IMG/VR virus record: IMGVR_UViG_3300028653_000003
Span: 1 to 41,526 of that record
Length of the DNA stretch: 41,526 nt
Reading direction: 5' to 3' (one strand)
Source of the DNA: a virus
Every line of letters begins with the position of its first letter. Position 1 is the stretch's first letter. Positions 7,043 through 14,823 of this stretch are shown piece by piece. A model generated the notes under the pieces. The model searched no databases, was not told the origin of the DNA, and worked only from the letters and a program-made list of their open reading frames with translations. The translations under genes and the position numbers were made by a program.

Positions 7043-8762
7043 ATTTCTCCAAATCAAACATGTTAGGGCCACTCTCGACACTCACGTCCATATCGAGCAG
7101 CTTTTTATCCCGGTGTGCCGCGATCATAATCCGCTTTATTTCTGGCAACAAGTGCATATCCGGTGGGGCCATGTTGATGAGGAGTTCATCGTGCACCGGC
7201 AAAACCATAAACGATTCTGGCCCCGCATATTTCTTGAGATACGCCCCGATCTCACAAATCGCCAGTTTTAATATCTCCGCACACCCACCTTGAATTCTGT
7301 AGTTGAATGCCTTGTATTCAAACCCAGGGTCAAAGTAGAAGCGTCTACCGAGCCAGTCCATTCCGTATGGCTTACACGTGCGCTGGAGCATGTAGGAGTA
7401 TGCCGCGGTCTTCTGCCCCTGCTCGTCGATAGCATCAGCGATAGTCCTTGCCACGCGCTCACTCACGCCTAAAGTCTGCGCAATGCGCGGTATTCTTGCC
7501 CCGTATTGTTTGGCAAAGCGTCCGTTCTTAGCCAGACTCCGTAGCACCCCAGCGATGTCGGCCACTTCCTGATGCAGATCCGCACCCTCTTGTATGCGCT
7601 TAATCATGGGTAGGTCCTCGGCCTCGTCAGCACTCTTACGCAGTTCCATCTGCGAGTAGTCCATGGAAACTATCACGCAGCCTGGATGCGCGATGAATGC
7701 CCGCCGCACTGGAAACTGTGGGTCTTCCTCCTCGTCCGTTGACCAGTTCTGGCAGCTAGGATCTGAGATGCTCATGCGGCCTGTCGTTGCTCGGTTCTGG
7801 TTGATCGAGGGATGAATGATGCCGTTATGCTCAAACTCTAGGAATTTTTCCCAGTAGGTGGACAGACGCTTTTTTGAGCGACGTATACGTAATAACGCTG
7901 CAACCACACTATGTCCTTCACTGCCCTTAAGACTATCCTCTGTGAAAGAGGCATTGCCCAGTTCAGTCTGACCATAATGTATTCCATTGGCGCCAAAGAT
8001 GGGTTGGAGAGTCTTTCGGCTATCCACGAATGGTACAGACGTAAGAGCCTCGAACTCTCTTGTGGCTTCGACCAAACACCTTTTCTCATACTCTACTCCT
8101 CTGTTACAATACCCGACGTCTACGAGTAGCCCGTGCCGCTCCATATCGAATAGATGTGGCAGCACCGCTTTCTCCAGCTGGACGACCGGCTTAATCTTTG
8201 TGGGACTTGATACGTCCCAGTGCTTGAATACTTCCACCTGATGCTGTCGTAACTTCCACGATAGCCACGCATCTTGCTCCACGTACGGGACAATCAATTC
8301 GTCGGGCGCCTTGTGGTACATGTTCTTATTGCCCCGCTGCTTTAACCACTCAAGCATCGGTTTATACTTGCTCTCGCCTATTCTCTCAGCACAGGCCTGA
8401 AGACTGTAGGATAGATAGTTGTTCTTCTCGATCCGGGCATTAACCTCGGAGTCCCAGACTTCACCCATCACCTCGGCATCAAACTGAGTGTGCAAGAATC
8501 CCAGCTCGAATTTGGCGTTATGAGCACAGTACTTGATGCGTGGATTAGAAAAGAACAGCCTTATGAGCGAGGGAAGCAGGGGATCTTTGTCCAGTTTTAC
8601 GCTGAACCTATCGCCCCGGGTGTTCGTGAACCCCAGGATGAATGCCCTAGCCCCGCTGAATGGACGTAGCCCATCGGTCTCAAAATCCATGCCGACAGCA
8701 CCCCCAGGTCCCTTGGAGATGTTGTCAGCATGGATTGCAAAGTCTCTGAGACTAAGAAGCAT
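7026..8762 (-). CDS. DNA polymerase, family A (Pol I-like, 578 aa)
   Basis: This is the replicative DNA polymerase of the phage, with an N-terminal 3'-5' exonuclease. Exo I is DFE (D26, E28). Exo II is HNAKFE, with E86 where D is usual. Exo III is YVEQD (Y160, D164). In the polymerase part, motif A is DYSQMELR (D368), motif B has R408, K412, F416 and Y420 with RxxxK(x7)YG spacing, and motif C is HDE (524-526). The residue equivalent to E. coli Pol I 762 is Phe (F416). At 578 residues it is shorter than T7 gp5. No ribosome site is visible before ATG 8762, and no other start fits after the upstream in-frame stop. The leader has competing inverted repeats. Confidence 0.95.
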   Translation of the reverse strand: MLLSLRDFAIHADNISKGPGGAVGMDFETDGLRPFSGARAFILGFTNTRGDRFSVKLDKDPLLPSLIRLFFSNPRIKYCAHNAKFELGFLHTQFDAEVMGEVWDSEVNARIEKNNYLSYSLQACAERIGESKYKPMLEWLKQRGNKNMYHKAPDELIVPYVEQDAWLSWKLRQHQVEVFKHWDVSSPTKIKPVVQLEKAVLPHLFDMERHGLLVDVGYCNRGVEYEKRCLVEATREFEALTSVPFVDSRKTLQPIFGANGIHYGQTELGNASFTEDSLKGSEGHSVVAALLRIRRSKKRLSTYWEKFLEFEHNGIIHPSINQNRATTGRMSISDPSCQNWSTDEEEDPQFPVRRAFIAHPGCVIVSMDYSQMELRKSADEAEDLPMIKRIQEGADLHQEVADIAGVLRSLAKNGRFAKQYGARIPRIAQTLGVSERVARTIADAIDEQGQKTAAYSYMLQRTCKPYGMDWLGRRFYFDPGFEYKAFNYRIQGGCAEILKLAICEIGAYLKKYAGPESFMVLPVHDELLINMAPPDMHLLPEIKRIMIAAHRDKKLLDMDVSVESGPNMFDLEKYGPAS

Positions 8763-8770
8763 AATTTGAG

Positions 8771-8872
8771 TTGGCCCTGGGACAGTTTCGAGCTGTCGTT
8801 TCGAGTAAACTGGGCTGTGCCCGCTGTCTGGGCCAACCGCCTCGCGTAATACCCACTATACTACCAGGGCCA
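8771..8872 (-). promoter_or_regulatory. Polymerase leader with competing RNA stems
   Basis: In the 123-base gap before the polymerase gene, plus-strand TTGGCCCTGGGACAG (8771-8785) is complementary to two upstream elements. These are CCAGGGCCA (8864-8872; 9 bp perfect) and CTGTCTGGGCCAA (8824-8836; 7 bp plus 5 bp with a bulge). In the minus-strand mRNA both would pair with the same segment, which ends about 8 bases before the ATG. The start lacks a Shine-Dalgarno site. The layout suggests translational or transcriptional control, but no known riboswitch was recognised. Confidence 0.45.
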
Positions 8873-8885
8873 TTCCAGATTAAAG

Positions 8886-9698
8886 TTAATATTCTCCGTC
8901 TGCCTGCCCGACTACTTGTGCCTCTACCACTACCGGGCGTGCTGCAGTCACTGATGACTCTGTCGGCAGGTCCTCGCGGTCGTCGATTTTGTACCTACCC
9001 GCGGCAAGCATAGCGAGCCAGCTCTCGGCACTCGCTAGCTCTTCCGCTGATGCGGCAAGAGTGCTCTTTGTGTCGATTGTCGGGACGCCATAGGTGTTAG
9101 TGTCTTTCTTCTCTTTCTTGACTCCCATGCCAATGAATGAAGAGTATGGTTTCTTGCGAAAGAAAACCTGCTTATATAGATGTGTCGCAAGTGTGCGGCC
9201 CGCATTCATCCCGGTACTCTTGAACCGGATTAGGCAGGGGAAATCCTCGCCCTTGTCGAGATCGCTCTTTAACAACACAAAGAAGTTAAATGTATGAAAC
9301 CGCTTGACTGACAGTTTTTCTTCCATGCCCTCGCCTGGAAGTTTCTCGTTCTGTTTATTGAGCGGCTGCTCGTGCAAGAATTTGAACCCGCCATCCGTGA
9401 CGTTATAGGTCCGAAGCGTCTTGAACATCTTAAGCGGCAGAAATTGCACGGGCTTATCTAGCCCGCCTAGCCGCTCCTCGGTCTGCATATTCATGATGTC
9501 ACCCAGCTTGGCTTTGTCGTCGCCAACCAAGGCACTTGTGTTCTGCATCACTTGGATTGATGGGATAACTAGGTCTTCCGCATCTACTCCAAGCTCATTG
9601 AGAGCAAGCGCGCGCTCCTCGGCCTCTGCCTGAATAGCAACCGCTCGCTGAGACAAATCGTCAGTCTGTACTGCAACACCCTTTTCTTCTTTCTTCAT
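8886..9698 (-). CDS. Putative ssDNA-binding/recombination-associated protein (270 aa)
   Basis: The sequence begins with a helical acidic region, followed by LGVDAEDLVIPSIQVMQNTS, then KLGDIMNMQ and KPVQFLPLKMFKTLRTY. This order (IPR/IPS..lmQ..S, G-D-I, then a P-L beta core) is seen in phage replication-region proteins often labelled ssDNA-binding. The C-terminus is Ala/Glu-rich and ends in acidic residues, as in many SSB-like proteins. It lies just upstream of the polymerase gene in the same block. ATG 9698 is chosen over 9713 because AAAGGA is well spaced. The function is inferred and not certain. Confidence 0.5.
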   Translation of the reverse strand: MKKEEKGVAVQTDDLSQRAVAIQAEAEERALALNELGVDAEDLVIPSIQVMQNTSALVGDDKAKLGDIMNMQTEERLGGLDKPVQFLPLKMFKTLRTYNVTDGGFKFLHEQPLNKQNEKLPGEGMEEKLSVKRFHTFNFFVLLKSDLDKGEDFPCLIRFKSTGMNAGRTLATHLYKQVFFRKKPYSSFIGMGVKKEKKDTNTYGVPTIDTKSTLAASAEELASAESWLAMLAAGRYKIDDREDLPTESSVTAARPVVVEAQVVGQADGEY

Positions 9699-9728
9699 AT
9701 TAGTTCCTTTCATGGTTATTCCGGAAAA

Positions 9729-10160
9729 TCACCGGGTTTTTCGGAAGCTCAGTCTGGGCGTCATCTTTACCTCTGACACGCCAGGAATAGTTGGCTCGCC
9801 CTCGCCACGTTCTTTGGCAAGGTCGAATTGTTCTTTTACATAAGCGTTGTATACTTGCGAAGACACGCTAATCATAATATCGAACTTTCCTATGGCCTTA
9901 AGATGATCATAGAAAGCCTTGCGGTCGTCGCCTTGCGGTAGTTTGGCCGATGTACGAAAGCCAATGGATACCGTGCCTGCGGGTGCTTTGTAGCTCCTGA
10001 TGTCGTTGGCCATCAGGCTCTCAAGCATCTTATCTTCTTTGGCCTCAAGCCGTGCTGTAATCTCGTGCTTTGCATCGGATGCCGCTTTCTCCTCGTCACG
10101 AAGGGTCGCGATCTCCTCGGCTAATGTGTTCATTTCTGCTAGTGATGTTTCAGTCGTCAT
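9729..10160 (-). CDS. Coiled-coil replication-module protein (143 aa)
   Basis: The N-terminal 55 residues are heptad-like and charged (LAEEIATLRDEEKAASDAKH), predicted coiled coil. A small domain follows with YKAPAGTVSIGF and DRKAFYDHLKAIGKFD. Proteins of this pattern occur between helicase and polymerase genes in other phages, usually with no assigned function; Gp157-like or nuclease-inhibitor-like proteins are loose comparisons. The start overlaps the helicase stop (ATGA). Confidence 0.6.
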   Translation of the reverse strand: MTTETSLAEMNTLAEEIATLRDEEKAASDAKHEITARLEAKEDKMLESLMANDIRSYKAPAGTVSIGFRTSAKLPQGDDRKAFYDHLKAIGKFDIMISVSSQVYNAYVKEQFDLAKERGEGEPTIPGVSEVKMTPRLSFRKTR

Positions 10161-11635
10161 ATGGTCTCCTTACCTCGGCTTATTACACTCGCATCGTGTG
10201 TCTCGCAAGCCGTAAGCGCAAAGCTTTTCTGAATTCCACCGCGCGCCCAAGTCAACACCGCCTCTTGTACATTGTCTTTTCGTATGAGCGCGGTCGCGAT
10301 CGTTTCGTCAATCGTCCCTTCGACGAAGTAGTGATAGTGTAAAACTTTCTCATGGCGCTCACTACCACTGCGATAATTACGCGCCATAGCCTGCATGTAG
10401 TGTAATAAACTCCAGCCGCGCATATAAAAATGTGCGCATCCTGCTACCTGCAAACCGTCGATCCCCTCACCGGCGGCAGCGGGGTTTGCGATGAGAATTT
10501 GCGCGTTGCCCTCGACGAATAGTTTTTTATTGGCCTGTTTTTCTTTGTCAGTCTTCTGCTCACCTGTAAGAAACGTGTGCGATATGCCCCGCTTCGTGAG
10601 TTCTTCTCCGATTCTCTTGTAAGTGGGCCTGAAAACAGTCCAGATAATCTGTTTCTGCGGTCCTATTGAATCAATCCGGTCCATCAGCGCATCCATGCGG
10701 GGGTTATCGTTAAACCATACGGGCTGCTCCTGCTCGTCGGGCTGGATGAATCCCGCCAAGATCTGCTGCATCCGTAAAGTCTTAACCATCTCGAATTCGC
10801 TCGACATGATTAAACCCCGGACCTCGGTGACGAATTCTTTTCGCATATCCTCGTATGCTTTTTTCTGGGGCGCTGACATCAGACATGGCACTGGGATCAG
10901 CGTGAGTGGCGGAAGGTCAAGGCACTCCGCGCGAGTTACTTGCTCGGTGTATGGGGCAATTTTCTCGCCGATCTCTTTCGCTGCCCACGGGTGCGGCACC
11001 CACTCTGGATAGCTGAACTGTCTTCCAGCATTTTTATCGTAGAAATACTGTCTTCTAAATGACCAAAAGCCCGATCCAAGGATCTGTGGATCAAGTGCCC
11101 TGTATTGCCCAAAGAGGTCAAGGAGCGAGTTTGGGCTTGGTGTACCAGTGAGCAAAAACCTGCGATCTGAAGCTGAGCAGAGAGGATAGACCGCCTTACT
11201 TCTCTTAGCCCCACTATCTTTGATTCTATGGCTTTCGTCGAGGATGATGATTTCCGGCTTAAACTTAAGCATTTTTTCATAAAAGTCCTTTATCTGAACA
11301 CTCTCGTAGTTCGTCACGATAACCGCAGGCTCTCCGGTCTCGAGTATCCGTGCAAGTTTTTCCGTCCTTTTCTTGCCTGTGTCAGTCAAAGCATGGACAT
11401 ATTTCACTGGTATCCGTGTAAACTTTTCACACTCAGTGGGCCACTGGGCACACACTGAGAGTGGCGCAAAGATCAGGGTCCGGCGAATCCGCTTATGAGC
11501 GTTGAAATCCTCGGCCAGTATCCGCCATATTGTTGCAGTCTTGCCCGTACCCGCTGCATGAAATAGTGCCCGGCATTTCTGTGCCCGCGCGCGCTCGACG
11601 GCTCGTTGCTGGTGTGCTCTAAGAACTAGCGCCAC
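10157..11635 (-). CDS. SNF2-family DEAD/DEAH-type helicase (492 aa)
   Basis: This is a superfamily 2 SNF2-type ATPase. Motif I is AAGTGKT (27-33), motif II is LDESH (132-136), motif III is LTGTP (162-166), and RecA-2 ends with QAMARNYRSGS (415-425) for motif VI. The core is compact, without chromatin domains, as in phage SNF2 helicases that assist replication or recombination. The start is GTG at 11635, overlapping a 35-codon ORF by 10 bases. The stop overlaps the next start by ATGA. Context with primase, polymerase and nuclease supports a replication role. Confidence 0.9.
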   Translation of the reverse strand: MALVLRAHQQRAVERARAQKCRALFHAAGTGKTATIWRILAEDFNAHKRIRRTLIFAPLSVCAQWPTECEKFTRIPVKYVHALTDTGKKRTEKLARILETGEPAVIVTNYESVQIKDFYEKMLKFKPEIIILDESHRIKDSGAKRSKAVYPLCSASDRRFLLTGTPSPNSLLDLFGQYRALDPQILGSGFWSFRRQYFYDKNAGRQFSYPEWVPHPWAAKEIGEKIAPYTEQVTRAECLDLPPLTLIPVPCLMSAPQKKAYEDMRKEFVTEVRGLIMSSEFEMVKTLRMQQILAGFIQPDEQEQPVWFNDNPRMDALMDRIDSIGPQKQIIWTVFRPTYKRIGEELTKRGISHTFLTGEQKTDKEKQANKKLFVEGNAQILIANPAAAGEGIDGLQVAGCAHFYMRGWSLLHYMQAMARNYRSGSERHEKVLHYHYFVEGTIDETIATALIRKDNVQEAVLTWARGGIQKSFALTACETHDASVISRGKETI

Positions 11636-11733
11636 ATTAGCCCCGCGACAAACCCCATGCCAAAGATCAAGGCCACGATCGTGAGCAGCGCAATAGCCGC
11701 ATAAACCTCAAGATAATCGTCTTTACTCTTCAT
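11626..11733 (-). CDS. Micro-gene for single-span membrane peptide (35 aa)
   Basis: This tiny ORF begins MKSKDDYLEVYAAIALL and continues as one hydrophobic segment to GLMWR. Its ATG lies 11 bases inside the end of the primase-helicase gene and has GGTGGA upstream. Its end overlaps the GTG of the SNF2 helicase by 10 bases. The perfect fit between two genes with overlaps on both sides supports a real coding role. The polar N-terminus and single span suggest an inner-membrane peptide; function is unknown. Confidence 0.6.
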   Translation of the reverse strand: MKSKDDYLEVYAAIALLTIVALIFGMGFVAGLMWR

Positions 11734-14149
11734 CTTTCCACCTTGTGCGGGAATAAATCCGCACTACTTTGCCGCCTATCCTTTTTGGTTTTGAGTTATC
11801 GACAACGGGTGAAAGCGCACCATGAACCATCATGTGACCAAACTGCTTTGAATTTGTGGCGCGGTAGTTATTCTCACCACACCATACTTTGTATTTATCG
11901 TAGGCCTCTTTGCAGCTGACATATGTTTCTTCTGGAACGGACAAACCACTTTCAAGGCACGAGCTGGCAAATTCCACCACACTATCCCCGGAAAGCAGTA
12001 CCTTTTCTTGAGCCTGTACTCCGGCTTGTCCTCCTCGGCTTACGACAAAGTGCCCACCGTTAGCTGATATATTTTCCTGGGTTCTGGACACAAGCATGCT
12101 CAAAATCTTAGGCGTATCGGCTGACAACCTGTCCTCTACGCCCTTATCCGGTACTTGGATCGAGTAATCGAATGGCACAACAAGAAGTCGGCGCCGGAGT
12201 GCCCGCCCATGTTCATGGAAACGAGGCGGTTTATTCGCCGAAAATATGAGCTTTGCCCTATTCGTTAAGTCAAAGGGATGCTCTCCCTTGCGCTCTACCT
12301 CGATTATCCCGCCAGCACTGAGGTCTTTCACTATATTGCACTCCGATGGACTGAGATCGACACCCGACGACTCTTCTGAGATATTGACCAGTTTACCTTC
12401 CAGACTCGCAGGAGAAAACCTATTCCCACTCAATTGAGAAAGAGAAACCGAGCTGAAATTCGCTGCGCCTACCAAGCCCCTCAAAATGTGCATGAGGGTT
12501 CCCTTGCCGTTAGCCCCCTCGCCTATAAAGTAAGCGAACATGTGATCGTCGTATTCTGGCCATAGGCAGTAGGCCATTATGTCCAGAACCGCATCCATCA
12601 GTTCTGTCCGGTTCTGCATCATCTCGGCAAGCCAGTCTAAGAATATCTCACTCGCCACCCCCGGCTCATAATCATACGGTAGGCAGTACTTGAACCCCAG
12701 CGTGGGGGAGTGCGGGAGTAGTTCGCCCTTTATGATATCAACCACACCGTTGCGGCAATTCAGTTTTCCCCGTATCGTGTCCTCAAAGATATCTTTCTCT
12801 TGCTCGTCAGTGAGCGCATTGGACCGCATAACTTTCTTGACGAATTCTACGCAGTGGGCCTCACGCAAGTGCTCTTCATAACCGACCTTCTTTTCTACCC
12901 AGGACTTTATCGTGAGCTGACCAGTGCGCCGGTAGTGGGTATCCTGAAACGTGAAGAGCCGATCCGGCTCGCATGTTACGTAGGCATGCTCCTGCCGGTA
13001 TATCTTTGCCAGGTCACTATAATGAGGATGCAGCGGCCCTTGCTTTCCAAGGACCCAGTACCCGTTTTCTGAGCTGGATATGTGCTCAACTGACTTGATT
13101 GCAAGCGGGGTATTAACCTTTGCGTGGTACTCGCACGTAGCGCAGCCCTCACCCCACGCGGCCGAAACCGTAGAGCACTTAGCAGCCCCATACCGGGTGC
13201 CATGATCCCACTTCTTCTCAAAATCTCCTCTAGCGAGAGACTGGGAGTTACAAGCAGCGTTGAATACGCCCTCTGCCACTTCCTTGGCGGTCTTCTCCTC
13301 AAACTTATCCCCAGGACTCATGGCTGACAAAAGTCCGAGAGCCGCCATAAACTGCGGCTCATGCACCTCCTCGGGATGCGCCACAAGCCACTTCATGAAC
13401 TCACACCCAGCCATCACATGCTGGAAGTCCGGCCGAGGGTAGTTGCGCCTTATCTGAGCAGGCAGGACATTCTCCTGGGCTACTTTGTCCAGCCCCGATA
13501 GTTTTACGATGTCCAGATCCAGCGGCACCAGGCCGGGGTTCTGGAGAATCACGCACTCTTTGATGAGCATCTTGCCCGTTTTTTTATCAAGCTTCTCGTT
13601 GATAGAATTCGGCATACGCAAGATCCGTGGAGCGTCCCATACCGAGGGGTCGGCATCACCTGGCAGGCCCACTTCGTTCATGGCAAGATTAATCCGGTGA
13701 ACCACTTCCGAGTAATCGGCCTTGGTTTCGTCGATATATTTACTCGACCTGATGGGGGTCTTAAGGTGTCCGATGATATGGAGGCCGTTGCCTGTGCTGA
13801 TAAAAACCAGGCTTTGGGGCGCCACATTTAGTGTCTTGGCCACTATAGGCAGGTAATCCCATGCCCGCGCTTGATCTACGTGGTCAATGTCAAAGGGTAG
13901 AATCGTCCGGTACTCAAACGACAGCTTTGTCCGTGCCGGTTTATCCCCACCTAGTCCACTGTGGTGTCCGGTACAGTAGAATAAATTCTTGACGTTACTG
14001 GGATCCTTCTTTCGTACTGACTCTATTATGGCGCCGTTATTCTGATAAATCTCGACGATATTATTTACGCAAAGGCCTGTAGGAAAGCCAACCGGGTGCT
14101 CGTGCCATACGGTTTTGCCATCAGTACGTAGTAGGACTATTTGTATCAA
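11723..14149 (-). CDS. Primase-helicase (AEP primase plus D5/SF3 helicase, 808 aa)
   Basis: The N-terminal third resembles an archaeo-eukaryotic primase/prim-pol domain: PFDIDH (D87, D89), STGNGLH (118-124), and a conserved DPSVWDAPRILRMPNS region near 167-182. A Cys/His cluster (C325, C336, C339, H342) may bind zinc. The C-terminal half is a D5-type SF3 helicase, with Walker A GEGANGKGT (543-551), Walker B-like LVNISEES (about 587-594), and sensor SANKPP (637-642). Such fusions prime and unwind the replication fork in phages and plasmids. The start is a TTG codon with GGGGGA upstream. The end overlaps the 35-residue membrane peptide gene. Confidence 0.9.
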   Translation of the reverse strand: MIQIVLLRTDGKTVWHEHPVGFPTGLCVNNIVEIYQNNGAIIESVRKKDPSNVKNLFYCTGHHSGLGGDKPARTKLSFEYRTILPFDIDHVDQARAWDYLPIVAKTLNVAPQSLVFISTGNGLHIIGHLKTPIRSSKYIDETKADYSEVVHRINLAMNEVGLPGDADPSVWDAPRILRMPNSINEKLDKKTGKMLIKECVILQNPGLVPLDLDIVKLSGLDKVAQENVLPAQIRRNYPRPDFQHVMAGCEFMKWLVAHPEEVHEPQFMAALGLLSAMSPGDKFEEKTAKEVAEGVFNAACNSQSLARGDFEKKWDHGTRYGAAKCSTVSAAWGEGCATCEYHAKVNTPLAIKSVEHISSSENGYWVLGKQGPLHPHYSDLAKIYRQEHAYVTCEPDRLFTFQDTHYRRTGQLTIKSWVEKKVGYEEHLREAHCVEFVKKVMRSNALTDEQEKDIFEDTIRGKLNCRNGVVDIIKGELLPHSPTLGFKYCLPYDYEPGVASEIFLDWLAEMMQNRTELMDAVLDIMAYCLWPEYDDHMFAYFIGEGANGKGTLMHILRGLVGAANFSSVSLSQLSGNRFSPASLEGKLVNISEESSGVDLSPSECNIVKDLSAGGIIEVERKGEHPFDLTNRAKLIFSANKPPRFHEHGRALRRRLLVVPFDYSIQVPDKGVEDRLSADTPKILSMLVSRTQENISANGGHFVVSRGGQAGVQAQEKVLLSGDSVVEFASSCLESGLSVPEETYVSCKEAYDKYKVWCGENNYRATNSKQFGHMMVHGALSPVVDNSKPKRIGGKVVRIYSRTRWKDEE

Positions 14150-14186
14150 AGTTCCCCCGAACCCCTAACAATGAGTGAGTCAATGA

Positions 14187-14369
14187 TTACCGCACAGGAA
14201 TTCTCGTTGTGCTAGAAGAAAGCAATTTAGGCGGGTGTAATTTTACTTCTTTACATTCCACCATTCCGCGAGACTTCATATTAAACTCATATGCCTCGTT
14301 GCCTACTCCAATGCCTATAATGAAGGCTGATAGGAACAAAAACAAAAAGAATAAGTCTTTAAGGTTCAT
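14187..14369 (-). CDS. Small membrane protein (60 aa)
   Basis: Residues 5-25 are strongly hydrophobic (LFFLFLFLSAFIIGIGVG), followed by a polar tail of about 35 residues containing one Cys. This fits a single-span inner-membrane protein or an uncleaved signal anchor. Its ATG overlaps the stop of the DUF3850-like gene (ATGA). No family was recognised. Confidence 0.6.
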   Translation of the reverse strand: MNLKDLFFLFLFLSAFIIGIGVGNEAYEFNMKSRGMVECKEVKLHPPKLLSSSTTRIPVR

Positions 14370-14404
14370 TTTTTCCCCGCGTCTGATGGGACGGGCTTTA
14401 TAAG
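14366..14404. repeat. 39-bp gene-end repeat, copy A (copy B at 14674-14712)
   Basis: The 39 bases covering the 3' end of the DUF3850-like gene and the next start match those at 14674-14712 in 33 of 39 positions. Both copies encode PVP(S/A)DAG(K/E)K and end in the ATGA overlap. Such conserved linkers at gene joints may serve as recombination points for cassette exchange, or may mark a duplicated gene end. Confidence 0.75.
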
Positions 14405-14677
14405 ACTAAAAACAACCATTTCGTTTGGAAGGGAGTAGATATACCCAACCACGAACTCTAGTTGTCGGCCCGTGTATCCGCGCGCCTGCGTGTAAGAACC
14501 TAAGTACATTCCACCAGGGGATTCCTCGTCGAACTCGTCTTCAGTTGGGTCCCACTCCTTAAGAATCACACTATCCCCAAACTGGAATCCACGGTCGTTC
14601 TTCCGAACCTCGAAAGTTTTTGAACCGTCAAGCACCCGATTAAAGTATTGAGGCCATATTTTTAATTCGTGAGTCAT
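14366..14677 (-). CDS. DUF3850 / ASCH-PUA-like protein (103 aa)
   Basis: The start HELKIWPQYFNRVLDGSKTF, then EVRKNDRGFQFGDSVILKEWDP and YTGRQLEFVVGYI, is the hallmark of DUF3850. This is an ASCH/PUA-related fold expected to bind RNA or modified nucleotides. Phages carry such genes often, with unknown targets. It is coupled by ATGA to both neighbours. The last 12 residues (LIKPVPSDAGKK) nearly repeat the end of the upstream gene product (LINPVPADAGEK). Confidence 0.85.
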   Translation of the reverse strand: MTHELKIWPQYFNRVLDGSKTFEVRKNDRGFQFGDSVILKEWDPTEDEFDEESPGGMYLGSYTQARGYTGRQLEFVVGYIYSLPNEMVVFSLIKPVPSDAGKK

Positions 14678-14712
14678 TTCTCCCCCGCGTCTGCTGGGAC
14701 GGGGTTGATTAG
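14674..14712. repeat. 39-bp gene-end repeat, copy B
   Basis: This is the second copy of the linker described at 14366-14404. It covers the 3' end of the small Cys-rich gene and the first bases of the DUF3850-like gene. The six mismatches are spread through the repeat, so the duplication is not very recent or is under coding constraint. Confidence 0.75.
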
Positions 14713-14823
14713 TGGCGTTCCGTCATAAAAAGTACAGTCTTCGTCCACGTCGTGACTCCAGCCACAAAGACCGTCGCACCCTCCGCGCCTTATGAGCTGA
14801 ACATGTCGAGCTGCGTCTTGCAT
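14674..14823 (-). CDS. Small Cys-rich protein (49 aa; possible longer form with membrane segment)
   Basis: ATG at 14823 has AGGAAGG just upstream and gives a 49-residue protein with GGCDGLCGW and EDC, a possible metal site. A longer reading from 14919 would add 32 residues that form a membrane span (LFIVAGTIFLVGLW) plus an Arg-rich stretch. That form would overlap the PP-loop gene by 130 bases instead of 34. Both starts are possible. The stop overlaps the DUF3850-like start (ATGA). The C-terminus LINPVPADAGEK is echoed in the next protein. Confidence 0.55.
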   Translation of the reverse strand: MQDAARHVQLIRRGGCDGLCGWSHDVDEDCTFYDGTPLINPVPADAGEK

